Source: Pedobacter cryoconitis (lineage in GTDB: Bacteria; Bacteroidota; Bacteroidia; Sphingobacteriales; Sphingobacteriaceae). From it: a stretch of 64,000 nucleotides of DNA. This document shows positions 15,322 through 24,264 of the stretch, piece after piece. The stretch spans positions 186,001-250,000 of the forward strand of contig JAAAFW010000015.1 in the NCBI GenBank assembly GCA_019352875.1, given 5' to 3'. The stretch's first letter is position 1. Every line of letters begins with the position of its first letter. A program made the position numbers and the translations under genes. A model generated the notes under the pieces. The model saw only the letters and a program-made list of their open reading frames with translations. It did no database searches and was not told the DNA's origin.

Positions 15322-16740
15322 TTAGTCTTTAAAAGTTATAGTGATGGTGAAAGTACTACCGTGTTCGTTGCTTTGCACAGTTATTATTCCTTTGTGCAGT
15401 TCTACGACCTGTTTGACATAAGATAAACCCAGTCCAAAGCCTTTTATAGTAGCTGTTTGCTTGCCAGGAACCCGGAAGAACCTTTCGAAAATATCTTTAT
15501 GGTAAGCTTTAGGTATTCCTATTCCATAGTCAGTTACATGGAGTAACCAGACTCCTTTTTCATAAGTGCTGGCTATGATAATCTTTTTGTTATCAGTAGC
15601 GTACTTAATTGCATTATCAATCAGGTTTCGCACCGCGTTTAAAAGATGAACCGGATCAAGGAATAGGTTTGGTGTATGCGGGTCATAATGGAAAATTAAT
15701 TCAATATCGGTATAAGACAGTTGATAGCTCTCTATAAGTTGTTCCAGCAGCTGGTTAATATTGGTGTGTTTTTTTTCAAGATGCATTTTATCTGTATCGA
15801 AAACTGACTGTTGCAAGATCATTTCGATCAGCTTTGAGAGGTGATCTATTTCATTCTTCGAAATATTCAGATAGAGTTGGGTTTTGTCGCTGTCCTCCAG
15901 AGCACCATAATTTCGCATTGCTTCTACTGCGACGGCTACGGTTGCCAAAGGTGTTTTAAGTTCATGCGTCATGTTATTAATGAAGTCATTTTTCATCAGG
16001 GAAATTTTTCGTTGCGTATATATGGTTATCAGCATATATATCAAACAGCTCGAAGTGATGATAATTAACAGCATTGACCCTCCGAATTGCCATTTCATTT
16101 TATCTATGATATAGGAAGATGGTGCTTTATAAGGAATTGCGCTATATAATTCAGCGGGAACCGAGCTCGTTGCATTTACTCTCCGAGTTATATTAGCAGG
16201 TAAGGTCGTGACTGCCAGCCCGCTTATCGGTGTACCTTGAATTCTGTCTGCCGATATCCGCGGAGCTGTAACTGGTAGTACGGTAATATCTTCCGTTGGA
16301 GCTACTCCCGGAACATTTGTTGGTGTCGTTTTTGCCCAGCCTGATGCTGTAGTTGTCACTAGTTCTGGAAGTCTGGTAGCTCTTACCCCGCGTGCAGCTA
16401 CTCCTGGTGCATCTCTACGAACAATTCTGGTGGTAGCCATACGCGGGATTAATCTTGTCGGGTATGCAATAATAGATTGCGCCACTTGTGGCCTGTCATC
16501 TACTTTTTTTGCATCAGCATGTAATGCCGTCACGGGCTGTAATGAATCCGGAACTACCAATTCCATAGCAGTCATAGCCGGCATAAAAAAATCATATTGA
16601 GTAGAGAACAGCGGCTGACTGCTATAATATTTATAATCTTTATATAACCAGAAAAATTGTGTCAGGATTAAACCGAGAATTGAAATCGTTATAAATCCAA
16701 AGATATATTTGATTCGGTTATTCATACTTAATAATTTCAT
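15322..16740 (-). CDS. Sensor histidine kinase with low-complexity periplasmic domain
   Basis: A 472-residue membrane histidine kinase. TM1 is ~12-31, a periplasmic region ~33-218 and TM2 ~220-241. The HisKA domain has the phospho-His in MTHELKTPL (~259); the ATPase domain has the N box (NAVRNLIDNAIKYA), G1 (DYGIGIP), F box (FERFFR) and G2 (GFGLGLSYVKQV). The periplasmic part is odd: ~95-195 is rich in Thr, Pro, Ala, Val and Arg with no recognisable fold and repeated short phrases such as APGVAARGV and VPGVAPTED. It is paired with the response regulator 2 bp downstream. The signal is unknown. Confidence 0.93.
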   Translation of the reverse strand: MKLLSMNNRIKYIFGFITISILGLILTQFFWLYKDYKYYSSQPLFSTQYDFFMPAMTAMELVVPDSLQPVTALHADAKKVDDRPQVAQSIIAYPTRLIPRMATTRIVRRDAPGVAARGVRATRLPELVTTTASGWAKTTPTNVPGVAPTEDITVLPVTAPRISADRIQGTPISGLAVTTLPANITRRVNATSSVPAELYSAIPYKAPSSYIIDKMKWQFGGSMLLIIITSSCLIYMLITIYTQRKISLMKNDFINNMTHELKTPLATVAVAVEAMRNYGALEDSDKTQLYLNISKNEIDHLSKLIEMILQQSVFDTDKMHLEKKHTNINQLLEQLIESYQLSYTDIELIFHYDPHTPNLFLDPVHLLNAVRNLIDNAIKYATDNKKIIIASTYEKGVWLLHVTDYGIGIPKAYHKDIFERFFRVPGKQTATIKGFGLGLSYVKQVVELHKGIITVQSNEHGSTFTITITFKD

Positions 16741-16853
16741 CGCTCAAATATAATTTTAGGTTATCTAGGATTATCAGGCATTCACACTTTTTAACAAATT
16801 GTAACATTCGTTAACATTTCACGCCTGCATATTTGCCACTGTTAATTACACAA

Positions 16854-18206
16854 ATGGCATTTATGAAATCCAAAACACTTAATTTCTTAATTTTTACCGG
16901 GTTCCTTGCGGCTGTCCTGACAGCCTGTAAGAGTAACAACAAAATCGGATTCGGAGATAATGATCCGCTTACTGTTGAGATCAATGACAGTATAAAAGTT
17001 ATTGCCTCTACCTACTTACTGGATTCTCTGCCATCATCAAATACAGGTACTATTATGCTTGGTGCAAATGATGACCCGGCATTAGGGAAATTGAAAGTAT
17101 CTTCCTATTTCAGGATTAAAGCTCCTGCGCAATCTGACCTGCCAAAAGATGCAGTTTTTGACTCATTGAGTTTGGTATTGAAGTATAGTAAATACAGTTA
17201 TGGAGACACAACTAAATTACAGCAGCTGGTTGTGCATCGTTTAAATCAACTGATTAAGCTACATAAAGTGAACAACGATGTAGAACCGGAAGAGAAACCT
17301 TTATTTGTTACCAATGAGGATGCATTATATACCACGAGTGCTTTTAAATATGACGCTGCGCCAATTGGAACGCATAGTTATAAACCTTCACCAGGAAGTA
17401 AAGACAGCGTTTCCATAAAAATGGACGATAAATGGGGAAAGGAACTATTTAAGATGTTGATTGAAAAAGACAGACGCCTTTCCAGTGCAGATGAGTTCCT
17501 GAATTATTTTAATGGCATGCAGATAGAATCCATTAATAGTTCTGCGATTATTGGATTTAATGTCGACGACCTGAAAATGCTTGTACACTATCATTATCGC
17601 AATACTGCTGGCTTCCCAGAAACTGGGAAGAGTGAATTTGTCATTCATGACAAGCAGTATCAGTTTAACCATATCGATGTAGACCGCCAGGCGACAAGCC
17701 TTAAAGGTCTGAATGAGAAGCATCGCGAAGTTGATGCCTCAACTACCGGTCAACAGCTGTTTTTACAGGGAGGCAGTGGTATTGTCACTAAAATTTTATT
17801 ACCAGGGCTGACGCAATTCATGCACGAACCGGGGATCGTAGTCAATAAAGTGGAACTGATAATTCAAACCAAGCCTTCTTCTTATACGCTTTATAAGGCA
17901 CCGGCTTCACTTATTCTTTTTATAGCCAACGACCGGAATACACCAAAGTTTACTGTTCCTGTTGCCTATGAAACAACCACACAACAGGCAACGCTCCGAC
18001 CGGGTAATGATAATGGAAGCTTAACTACTTTCACTTTCAATCTGTCCGAGTACGCAGATAAGATCAAGAAGGGTGACTATAAAAATACTTCTTTGCTTAT
18101 CAGCCTGCCTGTAGATGATCTTATTAAAACGTTCAACAGGTTACACATTACAAATGATAAATCAACATTGTCAGTCTCGACAAGAATTACTTACACTAAA
18201 TACTAA
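16854..18206 (+). CDS. DUF4270-family lipoprotein
   Basis: About 450 residues, exported lipoprotein: a hydrophobic signal ending LTAC, with Cys as the likely lipid anchor. The body has the DUF4270 style (a repeated beta-rich pattern; DSIKVIASTYLLDSLPSS near the mature N-terminus, then FDSLSLVLKYSKYSYGDTT). ATG 16854 or 16863 (MKSKTLNF) is the start; the TTG at 16833 is less likely. It is followed after 5 bp by a kelch lipoprotein, a pair that recurs in Bacteroidota. The function is unknown, presumably at the cell surface. Confidence 0.82.
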   Translation: MAFMKSKTLNFLIFTGFLAAVLTACKSNNKIGFGDNDPLTVEINDSIKVIASTYLLDSLPSSNTGTIMLGANDDPALGKLKVSSYFRIKAPAQSDLPKDAVFDSLSLVLKYSKYSYGDTTKLQQLVVHRLNQLIKLHKVNNDVEPEEKPLFVTNEDALYTTSAFKYDAAPIGTHSYKPSPGSKDSVSIKMDDKWGKELFKMLIEKDRRLSSADEFLNYFNGMQIESINSSAIIGFNVDDLKMLVHYHYRNTAGFPETGKSEFVIHDKQYQFNHIDVDRQATSLKGLNEKHREVDASTTGQQLFLQGGSGIVTKILLPGLTQFMHEPGIVVNKVELIIQTKPSSYTLYKAPASLILFIANDRNTPKFTVPVAYETTTQQATLRPGNDNGSLTTFTFNLSEYADKIKKGDYKNTSLLISLPVDDLIKTFNRLHITNDKSTLSVSTRITYTKY

Positions 18207-18211
18207 TAAAA

Positions 18212-19189
18212 ATGCTTAAAAAGTTATTAAATCTATCGCTGATCCTAATGATCGTATTCGTCGGTTCTTGTAAAAAATCGGGTGAGGACGATCCGGATGA
18301 ATGGACAAAAGGGTCTGATTTTGAAGGGATTCCAAGAAGTGGAGCGACCAGTTTTGTTATTGATGATATTGTCTATGTAACAGGAGGTTTTGATGGCGAG
18401 AAGCGTCTAAATGATATCTGGTATTACAACAGTAAATTAACGAACTGGTATCGCGTTGCAGAAGCTGATTTTCCGGGAAAAGCGAGGAACTATGCTATGG
18501 GATTTAGCATAAATGGAAAAGGTTACCTGGGTGGTGGTTTTGATGGAACGAATGGGCTTACTGATTTTTATGAATTTGATCCTGTTCAGAAAAAATGGAA
18601 AGCCATTGCCGATCTCCCTGGTGAGGGCAGATACGGAGGCGTTGCCTTCTCTCAGGATGGAAAAGGATATGTGGGAACGGGAACAGGAGTTAACGGAGAT
18701 TTAAAGGATTTTTATAGCTATAATCCAGCTAATAATACCTGGGAGCAGGTAAGCAGTGTTCCGGGTACTAAAAGGGTATATGCGTTTACCTTTACTATCG
18801 GTGGCACTGTTTATGTCGGAAGCGGAAGAAATAACGGACTATACCTGACTGATTTCTGGTCTTACAATGCGAAGACTGATAAATGGAATAGTCTAAAGGA
18901 TCTGAATAATACTGAGAAATCGAACGAATACAATCTGGGCCGTGAAAATGCAGCTACTTTCGTGATGAATAATAAAGGATATATCGTTGGAGGTAGTTCT
19001 GGTTCAGTTTTAAGTAATACCTGGCAATATACTCCTTCAACGGATAGCTGGAAAAAATATCAGGATTTTAAAGGTTACGCAAGAGAATCAGCAATTGGTT
19101 TTTCTATTGGCGACCGGGGATACATTACAACTGGAAGGAATGGAAGCAGTCGTTTCGATGATACCTGGTTGTTTAAACCTAATAATTAA
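18212..19189 (+). CDS. Kelch-repeat lipoprotein
   Basis: A 325-residue lipoprotein with signal peptide and lipobox FVGSC (Cys20), followed by about six kelch blades of the form GKGYLGGGFDG..DFYEFDPVQKKW, spaced ~48-50 residues. The predicted fold is a beta-propeller exposed on the outer membrane or in the periplasm. No catalytic residues of galactose oxidase are recognisable, so binding rather than catalysis is likely. It is co-transcribed with the DUF4270 gene and ends at a clear terminator. Confidence 0.88.
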   Translation: MLKKLLNLSLILMIVFVGSCKKSGEDDPDEWTKGSDFEGIPRSGATSFVIDDIVYVTGGFDGEKRLNDIWYYNSKLTNWYRVAEADFPGKARNYAMGFSINGKGYLGGGFDGTNGLTDFYEFDPVQKKWKAIADLPGEGRYGGVAFSQDGKGYVGTGTGVNGDLKDFYSYNPANNTWEQVSSVPGTKRVYAFTFTIGGTVYVGSGRNNGLYLTDFWSYNAKTDKWNSLKDLNNTEKSNEYNLGRENAATFVMNNKGYIVGGSSGSVLSNTWQYTPSTDSWKKYQDFKGYARESAIGFSIGDRGYITTGRNGSSRFDDTWLFKPNN

Positions 19190-19216
19190 GTATAAGATCT
19201 TTCTATTGTTTTTAAG

Positions 19217-19249
19217 GCAGTCTTCCGTTTTACGGGAGGCTGCTTTTTT
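19217..19249 (+). terminator. Rho-independent terminator after the kelch gene
   Basis: Stem GCAGTCTTCCG / CGGGAGGCTGC (19217-19227 and 19233-19243, with G-U pairs), a 5-nt loop and six T. Confidence 0.85.
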
Positions 19250-19295
19250 AGTTCATATGGTTTTTTAAGAAATGTTATTTGTCAGACATTATAGT

Positions 19296-19314
19296 AATGC
19301 AACTAAGATGCATT
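19296..19314. promoter_or_regulatory. Palindromic candidate metal-regulator (Zur-like) box
   Basis: AATGCAACTAAGATGCATT is a near-perfect 19-bp palindrome (arms AATGCA and TGCATT, inner CT/AG also symmetric), 27 bp before the start of the COG0523 gene. Genes of this family are often under zinc control, so a Zur-type repressor is a reasonable guess; no Zur gene is in the window. Confidence 0.45.
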
Positions 19315-19340
19315 TGATTAAATTTGAAAAAAATAATCAT

Positions 19341-20537
19341 ATGAATAAATTACCTGTAACAGTTCTCAGTGGATTTCTGGGAAGCGGAAAAACTACTTTA
19401 CTTAATCATATTCTGCATAACAAAGAAAATTTGCGTGTCGCTGTGATCGTAAATGATATGAGTGAAGTGAATATAGACGCACAATCGGTTAGAAGTGGTG
19501 GGACGCTTTCCAGGACTGAAGAAAAGCTGGTTGAAATGACTAACGGATGTATTTGCTGTACATTGCGGGAAGACCTGATGCTGGAAGTGGAAAGGCTCGC
19601 CTCAGAAAACCGGTTTGACTATTTACTAATTGAAAGTACAGGTATATCTGAGCCAATACCTGTTGCTCAGACATTTTCTTTTATTGACGAAGAACAGGGA
19701 GTTGATTTGTCCCGTTTCAGCTATGTGGATACCATGGTGACAGTAGTTGATTGTTTTAATTTCTATAAGGATTTTGGATCACCGGAACGATTGAAAGACC
19801 GTCAGCTTACAGATATGGAAGGAGACGAACGGACTATAGTAAATCTACTCACTGACCAGATCGAATTTGCCAACGTAATCATCTTAAATAAAACAGATCT
19901 GATTAAACCATCTGATTTAAATGTTCTAAATGCGCTGATTGAAAAGCTTAATCCGAAGGCCAGGATTATAGAAAGTTTGTATGCTGTCGTAGATCCAAAA
20001 GAGATTATTAACACTGGTTTATTTGATTTTAATACTGCATCTGAATCTGCCGGTTGGATCCAGGAGTTGAACAGCATTCATAAACCGGAAACTGAGTCAT
20101 ACGGAATCAGTTCTGTTGTTTTCCGTGACAAAAGACCTTTCCACCCGATTCGGTTTATGAATTTCCTGGAGAATGATTTTCCAGCTAACTTGATTCGTTC
20201 AAAGGGCTTGTTCTGGCTGGCTGACCGTGCGAAAGAGGCTTTAAACTTTTCCCAAGCAGGCGGTTCATCAAAATTGGAGGGAGCTGGAGTATGGTGGTGT
20301 AATATGCCTTTTAACGAACGGCTTTCCTATCCTGAGTTTATAGAAAACAGGGAATTTATAGAAGCAAAATGGGATAAAGATTTCGGTGACAGGTTAAATG
20401 AAATTGTATTTATAGGGCAACACCTGAACAAGGCAGAGTTGATTGCAAAATTGGAAGAATGTTTATTAGACGACTTTGAATTAAGTGACTTTAAAGCGGG
20501 AAAATTTAACCATTTACAAATAATTAAGAATAACTAA
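19341..20537 (+). CDS. COG0523 GTPase metallochaperone (CobW/ZigA-like)
   Basis: A 398-residue cytoplasmic G3E-family GTPase. It has the Walker [16 protein letters not shown] (~10-24), switch region [10 protein letters not shown], metal motif [11 protein letters not shown] (CxCC, ~72-76), ESTGISEP, base-recognition NKTD (~200) and a C-terminal CobW_C domain ([25 protein letters not shown]). These proteins deliver metal, usually zinc under limitation, to client enzymes. ATG 19341 ([12 protein letters not shown]) is chosen over 19272 because the P-loop then sits at the usual position. It is a single gene with its own palindromic box and terminator, consistent with independent metal control. Confidence 0.92.
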   Translation: MNKLPVTVLSGFLGSGKTTLLNHILHNKENLRVAVIVNDMSEVNIDAQSVRSGGTLSRTEEKLVEMTNGCICCTLREDLMLEVERLASENRFDYLLIESTGISEPIPVAQTFSFIDEEQGVDLSRFSYVDTMVTVVDCFNFYKDFGSPERLKDRQLTDMEGDERTIVNLLTDQIEFANVIILNKTDLIKPSDLNVLNALIEKLNPKARIIESLYAVVDPKEIINTGLFDFNTASESAGWIQELNSIHKPETESYGISSVVFRDKRPFHPIRFMNFLENDFPANLIRSKGLFWLADRAKEALNFSQAGGSSKLEGAGVWWCNMPFNERLSYPEFIENREFIEAKWDKDFGDRLNEIVFIGQHLNKAELIAKLEECLLDDFELSDFKAGKFNHLQIIKNN

Positions 20538-20568
20538 TCTGGTACCAACCGTGATACAGTTGCTACAG

Positions 20569-20601
20569 AGGATATGCGATTTAATCGTATATCCTTTTTT
20601 T
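20569..20601 (+). terminator. Terminator after the COG0523 gene
   Basis: Inverted repeat AGGATATGCGAT / TCGTATATCCT (20569-20580, 20585-20595) followed by a run of T. Confidence 0.75.
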
Positions 20602-20953
20602 GTTAGTGGCAATTGATAATTCTTTTTTAATAGCAGGTTAATGGTTTTTTGAAAAATAGTATTAACTTGATGTTGTAAAACGTAATAAAACTGTCCTTCA
20701 GTAAGTTTATTCTTATCTTATTGATATCAAGATGTATAAGGATTTTTTTTGCAGTGATATTTTTCTGTTTTGTGCTGTTTTTCTTCGTGTGGTTTCTGTA
20801 TAAGGAATTTGGTTTCTTAAAGTTATAGTAAGACGTGCTGAAATTATGATTCAGATCATATTTATAGATGATCTGTGATATTATTAATCTTTCTTAGCGT
20901 ATTACATTTGCTTCATAGGCATAAGCTTGTCTTATGCTAAAATATTTTCCACG
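20602..20953 (+). promoter_or_regulatory. Promoter region of the porin-transporter-sdh operon
   Basis: This 352-bp gap is AT-rich and has no convincing ORF. It holds a perfect inverted repeat CAGATCAT-N8-ATGATCTG at 20852-20875, 79 bp before the porin start, and a 10-bp palindrome TTGATATCAA at 20721-20730. The first is a good candidate operator for the six-kilobase operon downstream. Confidence 0.55.
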
Positions 20954-22075
20954 ATGAAAAGAATAGTGAAACTACTTTTAATTTTTAGCCTTTGTAGTTC
21001 GTATGTTAATGGACAGGAGCTCGTCAAGGCAGACTCCACGAAGATTAAAATCACAATGAAAGGTCTCTTTCAGGCCAGATATCTTTTCAGCACTAATAAA
21101 AATATCGATTTAAATGGTTTACATCATTTAGATGGTAAGGCTACTTATAATGATTTTGATATAAAAAGGGCAAGACTTCAGTTTGCCTCTAAAATTTCTG
21201 ACAGGACAGATGTCGTATTGTTATTAAATCTTGCCGATTTTAAATCGGATCCTAAAAACAAAGTTCTTGAAAACGCTTATATTACTTATAAGCTCAATTC
21301 ATTCCTCAACGCAAAGATGGGACAGTTCCGGCCGGCGTTCGGTTTGGAAGATATGTATCCCGTAGATGTAATCAAATCCATGGATTATTCAAATCAGTAT
21401 ACTGCGTTTGGAAATAATGGCTGGCAGAGTTTTCAGATTGGTGCAAGTATTTATGGTGCAACCAAAGGTAGGGTGCCTGTGAAATATGAATTATCTGTTG
21501 TCAACGGAAATAACCGGAACCAGGTTATGGATAATGACAATGGAAAGCATTTTTCTTCCAGGGTCGAATTAGGGCTGGATAAGAAACTGGCAATTAAAGT
21601 CGGACTTAATGGCGGGTTGGCGGTAGTTTCAGGATCAGGTGCTTATGCTTCTGGTATTGATTTATCAGGTACACTTCCTTTAGCTAAAAAGTTGTCGCTG
21701 GAAATGGAAACGGAGTTTAAACAAGGAAATAATCATGTCTTATATTACAGTATCGAGGAGGCGGATCGTGATGGCAATCTGAAAAAATATCAGATGCGCG
21801 GTTTCTATTTCCTGCCGAACCTGCGCTATGCAATAAACTATCATCGCCTCAGCTCTCTTGAGTTTTCCTGCAGATATGAGTATTTTGATAAAGATTTCAG
21901 GCATCCCGGGAGTAAAAGGGAAACATGGACACCCATGCTGAGTGCTGAATTTCTAAAAGCTTATAGCGCAAGAATACAACTTGGTGTAAATATCGATCGG
22001 TATAAACGAAATATCGCGGGTACGACACAATATAATAACTCCACTTTCATCTTACAGGTCCAGTCCAGATTATAA
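20954..22075 (+). CDS. OprO/OprP-type outer-membrane porin
   Basis: A 373-residue outer-membrane beta-barrel. A signal peptide (MKRIVKLLLIFSLCSSYVNG) is followed by the porin O/P pattern: KGLFQARY, FDIKRARLQFASKISDRTDVVLLLNLADF, KMGQFRPAFGLEDMYP, and a C-terminal aromatic/Leu strand (FILQVQSRL). ATG 20954 is used because the TTG at 20927 would put nine residues before the signal. Family members admit phosphate or organic anions. It is the first gene of an operon with a dicarboxylate carrier and succinate dehydrogenase, so dicarboxylate entry is the likely job. Confidence 0.85.
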   Translation: MKRIVKLLLIFSLCSSYVNGQELVKADSTKIKITMKGLFQARYLFSTNKNIDLNGLHHLDGKATYNDFDIKRARLQFASKISDRTDVVLLLNLADFKSDPKNKVLENAYITYKLNSFLNAKMGQFRPAFGLEDMYPVDVIKSMDYSNQYTAFGNNGWQSFQIGASIYGATKGRVPVKYELSVVNGNNRNQVMDNDNGKHFSSRVELGLDKKLAIKVGLNGGLAVVSGSGAYASGIDLSGTLPLAKKLSLEMETEFKQGNNHVLYYSIEEADRDGNLKKYQMRGFYFLPNLRYAINYHRLSSLEFSCRYEYFDKDFRHPGSKRETWTPMLSAEFLKAYSARIQLGVNIDRYKRNIAGTTQYNNSTFILQVQSRL

Positions 22076-22093
22076 TCACTATAATAAATTGTC

Positions 22094-23569
22094 ATGAACG
22101 CCAAATCAACTGTAATAGCTGAACCTCCAGCTAAGGCTCCAAAAGAAATTCAATTGATTCCATTAGCAGCCACTGTAGCTATAGGTGCAATCATTTGGTT
22201 TATTCCTGTTCCAAATGGCGTAAAGCCGGAGGCATGGCACCTGCTTGCTATATTCCTTGCAACTATTTTTGGAATTATCCTGAAAGCAGCGAGTATGGGC
22301 ACACTCTGTATGCTGGCTATTGCACTTGTAGCATTGACAGGGGTACTGGCTCCAGGGGATCCCGGTAAGTCTATAACACTGGCTCTTAAAGGTTTCGGTG
22401 ATAAGGTGATCTGGTTAATCGGAATTAGTTTTTTTATTGCAAGAGGTTTTATAAAGACAGGTTTAGGGAGTAGAATAGCCTATGTTTTTATCAGACTTTT
22501 TGGCAAAAGTTCACTGGGGCTTGCCTATAGTCTTGGTGCCGCTGATTTAATTTTAGCACCTGCTATACCGAGTAACACAGCCAGAGGAGGGGGAATCATT
22601 TATCCGATTATGAAGTCAATGGCTATTAGTTTAGGTTCATTTCCCGATAAAGAGGAAACGCATCGGAAGGTCGGCGCATACCTGACTCTGAACAGTTATT
22701 ACATGAACCTGATAGCTTCGGCTATGTTTCTTACCGGGACTGCAAGTAATCCGATGTGTCAGAAATTTGCTGCCGACCTGGGTATTCATATTAGCTGGAT
22801 GTCCTGGTTCTGGGCTGCAATTATCCCGGGTATCGCCTCAATCCTGATTATTCCCTTTTTACTTTATAAAATATTTCCGCCAGAATTAAAGAAAACGACG
22901 CAGGCACCTGCCATGGCTATTGAAAAGTTGAAGGAAATGGGGGCTATCACCAGAAATGAGATTTTAATGCTCATGGCATTTGTGATATTACTTGTTCTCT
23001 GGGTTACTGGTGATCTGTTTAAAATTGATGCGACTACTACTGCATTTATAGGTTTATCTATTTTATTGCTTACACAGGTTCTGACCTGGGAAGATATCAA
23101 AGCCGAGAAGGGTGCCTGGGATACTATAGTCTGGTTTGCTACATTGGTGATGATGGCCGGCGCTTTAAATGAGCTCGGTTTTATCCCCTGGTTCGGTAAC
23201 CTAATTCAACAATTGTTACTCGAACTTTCCTGGACTATTGCTTTTCCGATTATTATTATCACTTATTTCTTTAGTCACTACCTGTTTGCCAGTGCAACGG
23301 CGCATGTAGCTGCTATGTATGCCGCATTACTGGCGGTAGGAATCGCAATGGGGGTTCCGCCGATGCTGCTTGCCCTGATGCTGGGTTTCACCGGATCATT
23401 ATTTGGCACATTAACCCATTATGCGCATGGCCCGGCGCCGGTATTCTTCGGAAGCACTTATGTAGATATTAAACAATGGTGGATTATGGGTTTAATTATT
23501 GGTATTACTTTGCTGGTAATCTGGATGGGGCTAGGTGGAATCTGGTGGAAAATAGTAGGTGTTTATTAA
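22094..23569 (+). CDS. DASS-family dicarboxylate transporter
   Basis: A 491-residue inner-membrane carrier of the divalent anion:sodium symporter/antiporter family. It has about 12-14 hydrophobic segments, the motif SNTARGGGIIYPI (~157-169) and the second half-repeat HYLFASATAHVAAMYAALL with TGSLFGTLTHYAHGPAPVFFGS. These match the CitT/TtdT/2-oxoglutarate-malate branch, which exchanges succinate, tartrate, citrate or malate. It lies 18 bp after the porin and 17 bp before sdhC, in a tight operon. The exact substrate is open; succinate or fumarate is favoured by context. Confidence 0.9.
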   Translation: MNAKSTVIAEPPAKAPKEIQLIPLAATVAIGAIIWFIPVPNGVKPEAWHLLAIFLATIFGIILKAASMGTLCMLAIALVALTGVLAPGDPGKSITLALKGFGDKVIWLIGISFFIARGFIKTGLGSRIAYVFIRLFGKSSLGLAYSLGAADLILAPAIPSNTARGGGIIYPIMKSMAISLGSFPDKEETHRKVGAYLTLNSYYMNLIASAMFLTGTASNPMCQKFAADLGIHISWMSWFWAAIIPGIASILIIPFLLYKIFPPELKKTTQAPAMAIEKLKEMGAITRNEILMLMAFVILLVLWVTGDLFKIDATTTAFIGLSILLLTQVLTWEDIKAEKGAWDTIVWFATLVMMAGALNELGFIPWFGNLIQQLLLELSWTIAFPIIIITYFFSHYLFASATAHVAAMYAALLAVGIAMGVPPMLLALMLGFTGSLFGTLTHYAHGPAPVFFGSTYVDIKQWWIMGLIIGITLLVIWMGLGGIWWKIVGVY

Positions 23570-23586
23570 TCTAAATTTCTTTGCTT

Positions 23587-24264
23587 ATGAGTGTGGTATT
23601 ATTGGAAAGTACATTGTTGCGAAAAAACTTAATGGCCCTTACGGGTTTGTTCCTGTGTTTTTTCCTGGTTATTCATCTGCTCGGGAATCTGCAGTTGTTA
23701 CTCCCGGCAACGCGTGCCAGTGAAAGCTTTAATAGCTATTCGGCATTATTATCAGGAAACATATTTATCAAGGTTGTGTCCTATATACTTTATTTTTCTT
23801 TGATAGCCCATGCGGTGGACGCCTTGGTTATTACAATTAAAAATAGAAAGACAGCAGGAAAATATGCTTATGATAAAAGGGGCAGTGCAAGTAAATGGTA
23901 TTCCAGGAATATGGGTATACTGGGTTCTTTACTATTAATATTTTTAGTAATACATTTTAAAGATTTTTGGTACGTCTATAAGTTTGAATCGGTGCCGGTA
24001 GATGCTAACGGAAACAAAGATCTTTATGCTGTAGTCATCTATGCTTTTGCTTCCTGGTGGTATGTACTTTTATACGTCCTGTCGATGTTTGCATTAGGAT
24101 ATCATTTACTGCATGGTTTTAAAAGTGCAGTAAGGACATTAGGTGTTTATCACCCTAAATATGCTGGCTTCGTGAATTCTTTCGGTATTATTTACAGTTA
24201 TGCCATAACATTTGGTTTTGCTGTTATTCCAATTTATGTTCATTTTACTCATTTCGGCTTATGA
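23587..24264 (+). CDS. sdhC: Succinate dehydrogenase/fumarate reductase cytochrome b558 subunit
   Basis: A 225-residue membrane anchor of complex II of the Bacteroidota/Bacillus b558 type, with about five transmembrane helices. His residues that can bind two hemes occur in [27 protein letters not shown] and [11 protein letters not shown] 23587 (MSVVLLEST) is taken rather than TTG 23581. Its stop overlaps the sdhA start by four bases (ATGA). It passes electrons between the Fe-S subunit and menaquinone. Confidence 0.93.
   Translation: MSVVLLESTLLRKNLMALTGLFLCFFLVIHLLGNLQLLLPATRASESFNSYSALLSGNIFIKVVSYILYFSLIAHAVDALVITIKNRKTAGKYAYDKRGSASKWYSRNMGILGSLLLIFLVIHFKDFWYVYKFESVPVDANGNKDLYAVVIYAFASWWYVLLYVLSMFALGYHLLHGFKSAVRTLGVYHPKYAGFVNSFGIIYSYAITFGFAVIPIYVHFTHFGL

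Noticed and set aside
20721-20730. TTGATATCAA as an FNR-type site
   Set aside because: FNR sites need TTGAT and ATCAA separated by four bases; here they are fused, so this is just a short palindrome.
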